DNA from: Isoetes taiwanensis
Lineage: Eukaryota > Streptophyta > Lycopodiopsida > Isoetales > Isoetaceae
Length of the DNA stretch: 64,000 nt
NCBI GenBank assembly: GCA_021234155.1
Contig: JAJEKV010000048.1
Coordinates: 1-64,000, forward strand
Reading direction: 5' to 3'
The translations under genes and the position numbers were made by a program. The notes beneath the pieces are model-generated. The model worked only from the letters and a program-made list of their open reading frames with translations. It did no database searches and was not told where the DNA came from. Shown in pieces: positions 47,505 through 57,609 of the stretch; position 1 is the first letter of the stretch; each line of letters starts with the position of its first letter.

Positions 47505-47580
47505 AGATTGACAGATGCAAGCACACTTTCCCTTGAGCTCATTAGCGCTGTAAACAATCTGTACAAAACTTGGCCTAAGG
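47505..47580 (+). other. Exon-like segment (tentative)
   Basis: A good acceptor (TTTTTGTTCTTTTAAACAAGCTCTAG) precedes an open stretch reading LTDASTLSLELISAVNNLYK then TWPK, closed by a donor-like AAG|GTAAAG at 47,580. An upstream frame at 47,086-47,190 is preceded by TTTGTGCAGG and could be a second exon (VEAMLPTAIGLEGDG). I do not recognise the protein and no continuation was found, so this may be a remnant. Confidence 0.25.
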
Positions 47581-48656
47581 TAAAGTATTTGGGTATGTGG
47601 AGAGATTGTTATAATGCTTCTAATAACATTGGTTCCTTATTCCTGTTTGTTTGTGAATTAGAGAGGACAGCAATAACTTGCTGTAAAATCTGGCAAGGAG
47701 TCTGGCTGCAAAGCTGTTTGTTTATTTTGTTCTTCCAGTTCTGTTGGTGTAGAAGCTAGATTAGTATGCTTCTGAGGTAGCATGATATAGCGTATATATT
47801 GATTTCTGTTGTGGTTTTGAAAACCATATGCTGAGCTGGAAAATGGGGTTTGACCCCATCTCGATTTTTGTTCAAGGGCTTAGGTTCTTGGAGAGGGAAT
47901 ATGATGTGGCATATTCCCTTCATCAACGGCCCAAGTTAAGCGACTATATGAGTTACACGATTATCTGACTAAATATAAAATTATGTGAACCGAAAATATT
48001 TTTGGAATTACCTATATTTTCCGGTTAGGCTTTTCCAGTTAGGTTATCCGGCAAAGGTTACGCGAGCAGGAGTGATGCCTGTTTCTTTCATAGCCGATGC
48101 ACTCCATGTGCTTTGAGGAGAAGACATGCGCAGAGGAGATTTTGCAAGCCTGCTTAGCTTATTCAAAATTCAAAGTCCAATTAAACGAATCCTTGGCCAG
48201 CCCATCTGTAAATTCTGCTGTGAAATCCAGAAGTATTGTTTTCTTAAAATCCCTGAGCAAAAATACTTGCCGATGTGTATGGGATCAGCGAACAATGCAA
48301 TTGCCAGGCCAATTTACAGACCCATCAAGCAGAACAGAGTTTAGAGACCCATTTTGAGACCTATCGAGCAAAACAGGGTTCAAACTTTTGATTTAAGGGC
48401 CCTGTGTGGCTTCACAGATCCTATTTGAGGATTTTTAGGCTCTGAGCACAGTTTTATGAGAGTTTTGTGAGGTTCATAAGTGTATCTCACTTTGGGTCTT
48501 GCTGTAATCCATAGATTCGTTTGCATAGTATAAATTACTTTTTTTTTAGTGCTATACCGTGTAAGAGCCAAGGACCGATTAACTCAGCTAAAGAGCCCCG
48601 GGCAAACGATTAACTCCGGATGGAATTTCCCTCAAACGAATGTTTTTTGCCCTTTT

Positions 48657-48786
48657 TAGTTTGGCTATTATATGAATCCGACATTTGAAGCCCTGGCTAT
48701 GCCATGAGCACGCCCGCTCTTTAGTTTGGCTATTATATGAATCCGACATTTGAAGCCCTGGCTATGCCATGAGCACGCCCGCTCTG
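48657..48786. repeat. 65-bp perfect tandem duplication
   Basis: TAGTTTGGCTATTATATGAA at 48,657 repeats at 48,722 with no difference up to CACGCCCGCTCT. Confidence 0.85.
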
Positions 48787-49196
48787 CACCAAAATTCCTG
48801 AGCAGAGGCTCATACTGAATGGCTTTCTAGACCACCTTCCGGCTGAGGCTGTCGTGGCTCTCCTTGCTAAATGCCTTGTAGCTTGCTAAAACCATAAGCT
48901 TCTCCATCCGGGCATTCTACTCCACCGAAGCTCCGAAGAGCCATTCAGAAGCTCCGTTCGAACAAAAATCTCAAAACTCAACCTCCGAAACAAACAGAGG
49001 TACGTTCTTGGGTTAATTCCTAGGGCAGCGGAGCTGCCTATTTAGATTAAGTGGCCCTTGCCGTTTGCCAATTCTGTTAAAATCTATGAGTCTGTTTGCC
49101 AATTCTGTTAAAAACCCTGAGTAAACAATCAACGACAAGAATTAGCAGATAAGCTGGATAACTGCCTGGCCCTCTTAAAGAAATCAGGGATCTTTT

Positions 49197-49436
49197 TGTT
49201 GGAAAGATAACATGCAAGGAATAAAGTGGACGCAACAAGACAAAGAGAACGAGACAGAAAGAACACAAGGTAATCCCAAAGTGAATGTATAATTCATGAA
49301 GAGTACATGCTCTTATATACAATAATGAAGGGCTAATAGGCAAAGACCTTTTTAGCTCCATGAACTATTAATAAACAATGACCTATCAATAGACAAAGGC
49401 TAAGATTGTATGGATGTATTATAAATGCATTCCAAC
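49197..49436 (-). repeat. 3' LTR of the copia-like element
   Basis: 240 bases, TG...CA bounded. It carries ATATACAATAATGAAGGGC and a TTATAAAT box near its end. Confidence 0.85.
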
Positions 49437-49894
49437 ATCCCCCTACAATCTTGGTCTCTTCGTAAAACAAAATAAGTAGCATGTATCTTCGAGGGTGAGA
49501 TCAAATGCACAATGTATGATATATGTCCCCCCTGCAGAGTTGATCTCTAGCTCGAGTAAAAAAAACCTTTTGTGGGAATCAAAAGGAAAAAACCCGAGCC
49601 CTCTCTGAGAATATATTCATAGCACGCAATAAGTGCTTTTGTAAATATATCAGCACGGATTCGAGGCGAAGAAAAATCAGTTCCATAAAAAATTGATACA
49701 GTCCTTGCCCTGTAAGATAATGTTGTTGCCATGCCTGTTCTTTTCTATAAAGATTGACAGAAGATAACCAGATTAGATTTGTAAAAAAGAATAATAAATT
49801 CAACTTTTTAAAGGTGAAGCATATAATAGCATATGGGTAATCTCTCCATGCTTTCAAAAATGTTCACCTGCATAATATGATATATGATTAAAAT

Positions 49895-50480
49895 TTATAT
49901 TAACATATATTATGGAGAATATCGCTCCATTGCTGTCATAAATAAAAAACAACTTATATTAGCATATGAGAAATATCGCTCCATTGCTCTTATAAATAAA
50001 AAGCAACTTATATGCGCATATGGGGAATATCGCTCCATTGATGTCATAAATAAAAACTTGTATTAGCATATGGGAATGTCACTCCATTGCTTTTATAAAG
50101 AAAAGTTTTATGAGCATATGGGGAATGTCACTCCATTGCATTCAAAGATTTGATAAATCACTTGGCTTTTCCACAAGTTTCCAAACTTTGATAAATCACA
50201 TGGTTTTTCCATGATGTTTCAAAAATTTGATAAATCACATGGCTTTTCTACGATATTTCAATTTAATCTTATGAAATTTCTATAATTTTTTCAAGTATTT
50301 ATTTGATAAATCACATGGCTTTCCCATGATGTTTCTAGAATTTTGATAAATCACATGGCTTTTCCATGATGTTTCAATTTAATCTTATGACTTTTATATG
50401 GTTCTCAATAAATCATATATGGCTTTCCCATGATGTTTTGAAGTAACCTCATGATTTTTCTTAATTTGCACGTAATCACA
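49895..50480. repeat. Tandem arrays inside the copia-like element
   Basis: Two successive arrays are present. From 49,895 to 50,140 there are five units of about 54 bases with AGCATATGGGGAATATCGCT and CCATTG. From 50,150 to 50,480 there are units of 40-60 bases with TTGATAAATCACATGGCTTT and CCATGATGTTTC. Neither is coding in the element's own direction. Confidence 0.75.
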
Positions 50481-50720
50481 TGGCTTTTCTTTCCATGGTT
50501 TTGAATTCTATCATGGTTAGCAAAACTTATCGATCTGTAACATGACTCCAAGAAGCATCTATTACAATCACATAGATAGTTTCATCATATTCAATAATCT
50601 TGTCATGTTTTAAATGTGCAGTATTAAGTAATATGACAGAAATCTTCCAATAAAAAACCAACATCTATTAAGCATATGAAATAAATTCAAGGCTTGCATG
50701 TTGCACCTCTAGGAATATAA

Positions 50721-50960
50721 ATGGCACCACAGCAACATGAGCCGAATCAGAGGGAAAACAAGGTTTTAGACTATAAATAAAGTAAAGCATATCGCAGAGA
50801 ATCATTCTTCCTTAAAAGTCTAAATAGAACAAAACATGGCACCACAGCAACATGAGCGGAATCAGAGGGAAAACAAAGGTTTTAGACTATAAATAAAACA
50901 AAGCATATCACAGAGAATCATTCTGTCTTAAAAGTCTAAATAAAACAAAGCATATCACAT
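50721..50960. repeat. 115-bp tandem duplication
   Basis: ATGGCACCACAGCAACATGA at 50,721 repeats at 50,836 with a few differences. A third partial unit (AAAACAAAGCATATCACA) follows at about 50,940. Confidence 0.8.
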
Positions 50961-51117
50961 AGAATCATTCCTTCTATTTTTAATGATTCTTTTGCAACAA
51001 TAATCGTTCATTAAAAAGATATAGTTTATCCTAAAATAAAAATTGGCCTCTTAATGTGAATATTACTTTCTATCCTTTTTTTTCTCCTGCAGTCTTAAAA
51101 TAGGGTTAATCACTAAA

Positions 51118-51209
51118 ACATCAATAACTCAAAAAATACTTATTTTTTTTCATTGATTTTATAACATCAATAACTCAAAAAATACTTATTTTTTTTCATT
51201 GATTTTTGT
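51118..51209. repeat. 46-bp perfect tandem duplication
   Basis: ACATCAATAACTCAAAAAAT at 51,118 repeats at 51,164, including the run of T. Confidence 0.85.
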
Positions 51210-51550
51210 TGCTACATAAACTAGACTCTGCGAGCTTTTCAAAAAATCTTAGATCGTAGAAATCCGAGCTATATTAAGAGAGCTACATCCTTCCATAGTC
51301 GACCTATTATTTTATTCTTTAGCTACGACTTTTTACTTTTGCTTTTGCATCATCATAAACTAATTTTCTCTCACAATCAGGATGTTATACTTTTAATTTG
51401 TTGTCAATATGTGCGCAATATAAAAAGAAGGAAAGATGATTGTTGTTACCTTCGTGTTACCTTTCATCTTCATCTGAAGCTCCTTGGAAACTTTTGTTTC
51501 AACAAAAAACTTTTTCGTCAATCTTTGCAGTATCCATGAACTCGAACCAG

Positions 51551-51562
51551 GCTCTGATACCA
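51551..51562 (-). promoter_or_regulatory. Primer binding site of the copia-like element
   Basis: Minus strand TGGTATCAGAGC directly abuts the 5' LTR (51,563-51,802) and continues as CTGGTTCGAG. It is complementary to the 3' end of plant initiator Met tRNA. This fixes the element's orientation. Confidence 0.85.
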
Positions 51563-51802
51563 TGTTGGAAATATAACATGCAAGGAATAAAGTGACGCAA
51601 CAAGACAAAGAGAACGAGACGGAAAGAACACAAGGTAATCCCAAAGTGAATGTATAATTCATGAAGAGTACATGCTCTTATATACAATAATGAAGGGCTA
51701 ATAGGCAAAGACCTTTTTAGCTCCATGAACTATTAATAAACAATGACCTATCAATAGACAAAGGCTAAGATTGTATGGATGTATTATAAATACATTCCAA
51801 TA
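51563..51802 (-). repeat. 5' LTR of the copia-like element
   Basis: Direct repeat of 49,197-49,436. Its outer end reads TTCCAATA rather than TTCCAACA. Confidence 0.85.
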
Positions 51803-52439
51803 CTTGTTTTTGTGACTTAAAGCTCTGACCGAAGCTATATGTTTTATAGAACGAACCTAATAATCCTATTCAAGCAAGGTATTGAGAGATGTCACGAATT
51901 GGGTTCCTAAACTTTCAGAAAAATTTAAAAACGTACAGACTATAATTTAATGTTGGCTTGCTGGAGCTTGGCTGCTGCGGATGAAATAAATGTCGATAAT
52001 TTCCTGTGCGTACTTCATCAATTAGGCTGTAAATCCACCGTGATAACTTTAAGAACATGTTTTCCAGTCGTAGTTTGGATGAAAAATGCGTTGAAGAAAT
52101 CTTTCCCAAAGGCGGCCGCTTCACTGCAAAATCAACAGCATATCAAATCTCACTACAAAAACGAGCTTCGGGGTGCATAAAAGACACAAGTCGGCAACTG
52201 GATTAGAGCTCGTTAATTTGCATAGTATAATTATTATGGCGTTTGCTTCAGCTTTGGTTTGGTGCCGTCGGCGATCCGCTCCAGCAGCCCAAGGTTGCGT
52301 TTTTTAATCGTTTGTGAGCCACCCTATTTCCAGGTGCTCACCTTTTTAATGCCTAATGGTTATTAGAACTATTTTTATTCCTTATCCAGTTAATTGTATT
52401 GCTATGCAATGCCCCATGCAAACTAGCAAATTACCTGCA

Positions 52440-52530
52440 TTCGCCCTCTTGAAGAAATCGGGGATCTCGTTTTTTTTTTTTGCTTAAAGCTCTGACCGAA
52501 GCTATATGTTTTTTGGAACGAACCTAATAA
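52440..52530 (+). repeat. Paralogous empty site of the copia-like insertion
   Basis: CTCTTGAAGAAATCGGGGAT then CTTAAAGCTCTGACCGAAGC run together here. At 49,172-49,196 and 51,803-51,850 the same two halves flank the element. A more diverged third copy is at 53,365-53,435. Confidence 0.75.
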
Positions 52531-52701
52531 AACGTGAACAATCTAAGATTGACAGAATTGATGATGATAGATAAATATAGAAATTATGAGGTGGCTGGAT
52601 GCTTCAGACGACTAAAATCTCTCAAATCCCCCAATTTTTTAAATCTGCTCTCTGCTCACTCAAAAAAAATTCTTAGTTTGGCACACCATTAATTTGACTT
52701 A

Positions 52702-53060
52702 GGGTGCATCCCCATTACCATAGAACCCAGTTCTGGGAGCTTTGCCATGTAATCAAAGCAAAGGCATTTGTGTGAAGACCATTCCCATTGCAATTCAGTG
52801 CTCCTAAACCTGAGATCAAAGCAAGAAACAAATCGTAACGGATCTCTTCATTAGAAGACAAATCAAATCTAGCAAGAAGACAAACCCGGCTCTGAATTTA
52901 GCAATTCGAAGTCCCCTCGCACTTTCGAGTGTTTTGAAGTTGCCTTTGCCACAAAGGACGAATTAAGGCTGGAGAAGAGATAATGCGACCAAATTATTTT
53001 TGTCACTACTTGCCACGAAGCAAAGGCAAGACGACGTAACAGACTAATGGGGATGCACCC
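52702..53060. mobile_element. PIF/Harbinger-type (Tourist-like) MITE, 359 bp
   Basis: GGGTGCATCCCCATTA at 52,702-52,717 is perfectly complementary to TAATGGGGATGCACCC at 53,045-53,060. Each end is flanked by TTA (52,699-52,701 and 53,061-53,063), the usual 3-base target of this superfamily. The inside has no open frame of note. Confidence 0.85.
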
Positions 53061-53629
53061 TTACAAGCACCTACTTCATTCTCTTCGGATAGCCTTACAA
53101 ATTTTATGAGTCATAAAATATCGTTTCCCTCTCTATGCATATCTCACTTCCACATTTGAATTATCTATAGTTGACAAAGACCCATTTGCTTCAGCGCTAT
53201 ACTAGCAGCAGTAGGATAAACAGAATATAGACCAATCTATCATATCCAATTCTAGAGCTCCGTGCAATCCACCTCCCTGTCGTTTGGCAATTTTGTTAAA
53301 AGCCCTGATTATGTAAACATAAGGCAAAAATTACATTGGCAAGCTCAGTAACTACGCGGCCTTCTTAAGCAATTGGTGCCCTAGTTCTTTCTTTACTGCG
53401 GTAATTAAAGCTCTGGCCCAGGCCATATCTTTTCCAAAGTGGCTATAACAACAGATTTAACAGAAGGAAAATCGAACTTTATTGGAGTCGGATAGGCATG
53501 ATAGAATGCTTTTTAAGCAACAGACCCAGAGGATATATCATATATTGAACTTCTAGGCTTTGCCATCACGTACTCTGTCTCCCTCCATCTCATGCCCAGG
53601 GTGTAGATGGAACACCGATCCCCTCGAAG

Positions 53630-53700
53630 ATTGATGCTTCCTCTACACCATGGGTGCCACACCGATGGTCGCACTTGGGTTCGACTCCCAGGGGTGCACA
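53630..53700 (+). mobile_element. tRNA-related SINE-like segment (tentative)
   Basis: GGTTCGACTCCCAGGGGTGC at about 53,678 contains a B box (GTTCGACTC). A matching A box is unclear. The segment is followed by an AT-rich tail. It could also be an unrelated chance match. Confidence 0.3.
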
Positions 53701-55090
53701 AAACGCCGGCCGGCGCCAAATTCTTGTATATGAATATAATTTGAAAAGCTTTCAATTAAAAATAATATGAAAAATAATTGCCAAATTATTATTAAGACTA
53801 GCAAGTAATAATGTGCCCTTATTGTTGTAAGAATAATAAGAAGGAAGGCTGAGTCATTAAACCCTCTTTTGCCTCATAGTATTCCAGACAACCTTTCTAC
53901 TCTGGCAAGGTGTTCAATTCCCCCAACTTGCTAGTGGCAAGCATTGCCTTTTTTGTGCAAGCTGTTGAGGATTATGGTGTAGATAACGCCCTGGCCTGAG
54001 GGCGTTACTGAGAAAAAAATTTGAGGGCCATGTGGCCATGGCCAAAAATTGTCCAAATCGCCTATTTAACGCCTGGTTTGAGGGTTTGCACAGAGAGACA
54101 CGAGAAGGCATAGCCAAAGATGAAAAGCGGTGGCGGGAATAGAAGCTGTATATTTGGGACGAGTTTTTTCTTGGCCTTATTGTTGAAATGCAAGCAGAGG
54201 CGGAGTTTTTCTTAATGGAAGCGAGGCGCCCAAATGGAAGTTGTGGTATTGTTTTTCGTGGCGGTGAGGTGGCTATGGCGGTTTTTAAAGTTTTCTTGGC
54301 TCCAAAATCGAGTTTTTTTGCGAAACTCCATTTTCGTGAGAAGCACTCAATAAAAGCGGAATGAAACCTATTTCGCAAAGTTTCAAATAAGCAAAATCAA
54401 CAACTTGGGGTCTAGCTTTGGCAGGGTGCAGAGTCTCTCAAACGGGTTTGTAATGTGAAAATAATTGGGGGTATAGAGAAGCCGATGGAAATCCCTAGGG
54501 TGTTATGGCATTGTCCACCGATTATCCTAGGGTCGTTATAGAAGATCTCTCAGAATTTTGCAGGCATGTTATTTCGGTAACAATTTGTTAAACCAACGGG
54601 TCCAGATTAAATGTTCAAAACACGAGAACGAGGCGTTAAGGTACATGCCAATGGCGTGGATCATATGATGACGTGTGGACAATAAGGGTTTGCCCCAGGA
54701 AATATATACATATGATCAAAGGTACAAAAAATGCACCTAGGCCACATCCCCAAGCCCTCCATCATAGTCACACCCTCCAACTCTTCCACCTTAAGACCAA
54801 ATCCATTAACCTAGACAACTAAGTGGAGAATTTAAAATTCCAGTACACTATCAAGACGCATGCACAAACTCACACATTTATGCTTAGAAATAGCGTCTTT
54901 TATGCGAAATGATGATATGGTCGTATCACATGGAAAAAGTATCGTATAGTCGAAATTAGCTTTCGACATCAGTCCACTATTTTGAAACAAAGCACCACCA
55001 CTTTCTTTCGACATTATCTAAGTATGGCCGCATGATGCAATGACCTATTTACAATTGGAGGCATTGTTATAAAGAGAAATTATGATTATT
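53701..55090. other. Spacer downstream of UFD1
   Basis: No gene supported. A minus-strand frame of 154 codons (53,914-54,378) has no recognisable motif and irregular composition, so I do not call it a gene. The part just below 55,091 is the probable 3' UTR of UFD1. Confidence 0.4.
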
Positions 55091-56678
55091 CTAGTCCTTC
55101 AAAGAATACTTCTTCCCTGTAAAAGCTTGAAATTTAGGAGGTTCCTTCTCCTTCACTTCATCCTTGGCCGCCACCTCCTTTCCAATCGGCTGCACAGCAA
55201 CACCACCATCATAAACTTAAATACTAAGAAGCCTTGAAGAAATCTCTCACTACCTTGGCAGAGGCATTACTAGGAGATGCCCCAAAAACAAGCTTTCCAG
55301 AACGCTTTTGAGGTGCAGAAGTTACAGCAGATGTAGTTGAAGATGACAAGTTAGGAGCAGCAGATGATACACTAGCCTTCTGCAGAATATTTTCTTGTTT
55401 GGATGACTGTCTTGCAGGCTTGCCATCCAATCGCCTTCCAGAACCAGTGAAAGCACTGAAACTGACCACCTCTTTTTGCTCAACTGCATGAGCACCTTTT
55501 AACACAAACGAACAAGATAAATTGCTTTGCAAGAGATGCTATTTATGAAGTCTATAAAACACAATCTTGCACCTTCAACGGCAGGAAGAGAAACTGGTAC
55601 TTGGGGTAAGACCCTTTCTGGTTCTTTATAATCAAGAGGAGGTGCAAAATCAACTTCGCAGTCAGTTTCAATGATTGATATTGCCATGGCAGGTTTCGCC
55701 TCAACAATATCTATGTAATATTTTTTATTATTATAGGCTACCATAATGTTGTCGCCGACAGTTAAACATGAAAAGTTCCTGAGTGCTGTCTCCAGACTAT
55801 ATGAAACACAAGTTACAAATCTCATTCGGATTGGCACCAGTTGCCAAAATGCTAGGGAACAAGTAATGAGACTTACACAGCCTTTGGATTTGAAATATCC
55901 AAGAAATCCTTTGTATGCGGCTGTAGCTTTACATATGTCCCTTTTGGCAGCGCTGCACTCTTTACTCTCACGATCTCTCCTTCTTGTAGCAGTAAGTTTT
56001 GCATCATCTGTAAATTGCTTTTTAGGAAAGCCTTGATGCATATAATGAATGTTAAAAAATTACACAATTACCCAGTATGGCATATAGATCATCCCTTCTT
56101 CAGCAACAAATTCAAGGACCCCACAATGTGTAGTACGAGAAATTGCCGGATTGTGCATCTCGAAAAGCATAGGATAGTCTATCCTAAGGGATGCTGAGGC
56201 AAAGCATCCTCGTTATATGAGCTTCAAGACCATTGCTAATTAAATTTCCAGATTCAAAAAATGAGATCTAACTCACCTAGACGGTCAAGTGCTGATGGAG
56301 GCATGATCACTGACAATGTGCAACCAGAGAGATGAGCTCAGGATAGGGTTTTTATTGGCTACATTAATACTGAAGGACATAGATCTTTCACCTTTATCAC
56401 CCAGCTCCAAATGTGCCTGAATAATGAATAGCATATGCATTAGGATATTACTGTCAATGATCATATATAGAGCAAGATATATATACCTTGTCAATAAAAG
56501 AAGCAGAATAACAACGGTAGCTTTGCTCAAAACGTGAGGGAAACCCAAGTCCAAGTGATCCATAAAGCTAAGAAACCCAGAAAAGAAACAGTACGGAGAG
56601 AAATTAAAAATATACTCATAGAGAATGTTAAGGAAGAGATAAAGGTACCCCACTCATGTATTGTGCTGCTTCGTCCAT
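55091..56678 (-). CDS. UFD1: UFD1, ubiquitin fusion degradation protein 1
   Basis: Nine exons on the minus strand: 56,649-56,678; 56,487-56,567; 56,392-56,416; 56,277-56,309; 56,072-56,193; 55,877-56,007; 55,573-55,796; 55,254-55,495; 55,091-55,189. They total 987 bases (328 residues), all GT-AG and in phase. An in-frame stop lies just upstream of the ATG. The UFD1 double-psi barrel is clear: [15 protein letters not shown] (23-37), [75 protein letters not shown] and [30 protein letters not shown] (231-240) is the SHP box that binds CDC48/p97. The tail ends [13 protein letters not shown]. With NPL4 and CDC48, UFD1 extracts ubiquitylated proteins for the proteasome. Introns are only 64-83 bases. 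The N-terminus ([10 protein letters not shown]) differs from that of flowering plants I know. The gene looks intact. Confidence 0.96.
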
Positions 56679-57600
56679 ACTTTCAAAACCTATTCCCTAT
56701 CTGCATGTTTAGAGAAACAAAATGCTTAAACAAAATTAATTTTCAGGTTAATTTCATAATGCTAATTGCAAATCTTGTCTTTCCACATGCAGCATCATAC
56801 TTCTAACAGAGGGTCCCGACATGAAAGGGCAGAGGGAACTATCACCAATGCTCTTAGCCATACTTTTTGAATGCTTTAACTGTTTAAACTGAGCAGTCTT
56901 CCTCTAGCCCATAATAGAAATAACAATAAGCTTTGCAAACTGATCCAATAGCTATAAAACGCGTTTTGTGCCAGAAGATTTATGCAAATATGTGAGACCC
57001 TCACAAGAAGAGCAGGATCATCTTTCTGAGACGACACCAGGTAGTGCATAGTGGATATCACGCATAAAGAACAGAAATAATAGAGGAACTACAAGGTTTG
57101 AGCTCAAGCTAAAAGGGTAACGGAATACACGAATCCACATTCATGTTGGATCGAGAAGCGACAAATGTCATCATCCACGAACTCTTCAGGTGTAATCGCA
57201 GAACGGCCATCGAAGATAATTTACATACCGATTGTGCATTTCCTAAATTTTATACTTTTACTATTGCCAAGCGAATCCATGAAAAACTTTACCTCTAGAT
57301 CCTCGTCCTCCGGCTTCCTCCAGATGCTACTGCGGTGTAACCCTGGGCTCCGTTGTGAGCTTTGTATATAATGTGGACATAAGTTGCACTTTGTAAATTA
57401 TGGTTCGAAATCCAGAAAAGTCCAAGCTTTAATACCCCCGCCACTTTTGTTCTAGGAAGGAAGGAAGGAAGGGAGAAAAATTTTTTGGGTTGGGTTATGG
57501 GCAAACCCTCGCTTATGTGGGTTTGTGGCATATCCTAGGTATAAGCTAAAATATACCTAGAATATGTTGGTGACTGCTTCAAACCTACTGTTCGCTGTAA
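56679..57600. other. UFD1 upstream region with coding-like fragments
   Basis: Holds the presumed UFD1 promoter. On the minus strand, 57,110-57,205 reads FDGRSAITPEEFVDDDICRF then SIQHECGFVY, and 56,940-57,060 reads STMHYLVSSQKDDPALLVRV. They look coding but are not linked by clear splice sites to each other or to UFD1. They might be exons of a neighbouring minus-strand gene or relics. Confidence 0.3.
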
Positions 57601-57609
57601 ACTGACAGC

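Larger units (their letters stand above)
49197..51802 (-). mobile_element. Copia-like LTR retrotransposon, internally deleted
   Basis: Two direct 240-base repeats (49,197-49,436 and 51,563-51,802) differ at about five positions, start TGTTGGAA and end TTCCAACA or TTCCAATA. Next to the right-hand repeat the minus strand reads TGGTATCAGAGC, the usual copia primer site for initiator Met tRNA. Next to the left one it reads AAGATTGTAGGGGGA, a polypurine tract. The element therefore runs on the minus strand. Only a scrap of pol remains near the 3' end: ADIFTKAL (49,631-49,654), the copia RNase H tail motif. The rest is AT-rich with tandem repeats. Flanks CTTTT and CTTGT are a nearly matching 5-base target site. 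A copy of the flanking repeat without the element lies at 52,440-52,530. Confidence 0.88.

Noticed and set aside
49884-50066. Repeated YRSIxxINKKQL peptide
   Set aside because: Translation of a 54-base tandem repeat inside the copia-like element, opposite to its direction.
53914-54378. 154-codon minus-strand gene
   Set aside because: No domain, irregular composition, no splice or neighbour support; may be chance.
55746-56036. 96-codon plus-strand frame
   Set aside because: Antisense shadow of UFD1 exons 6 and 7 and the intron between.
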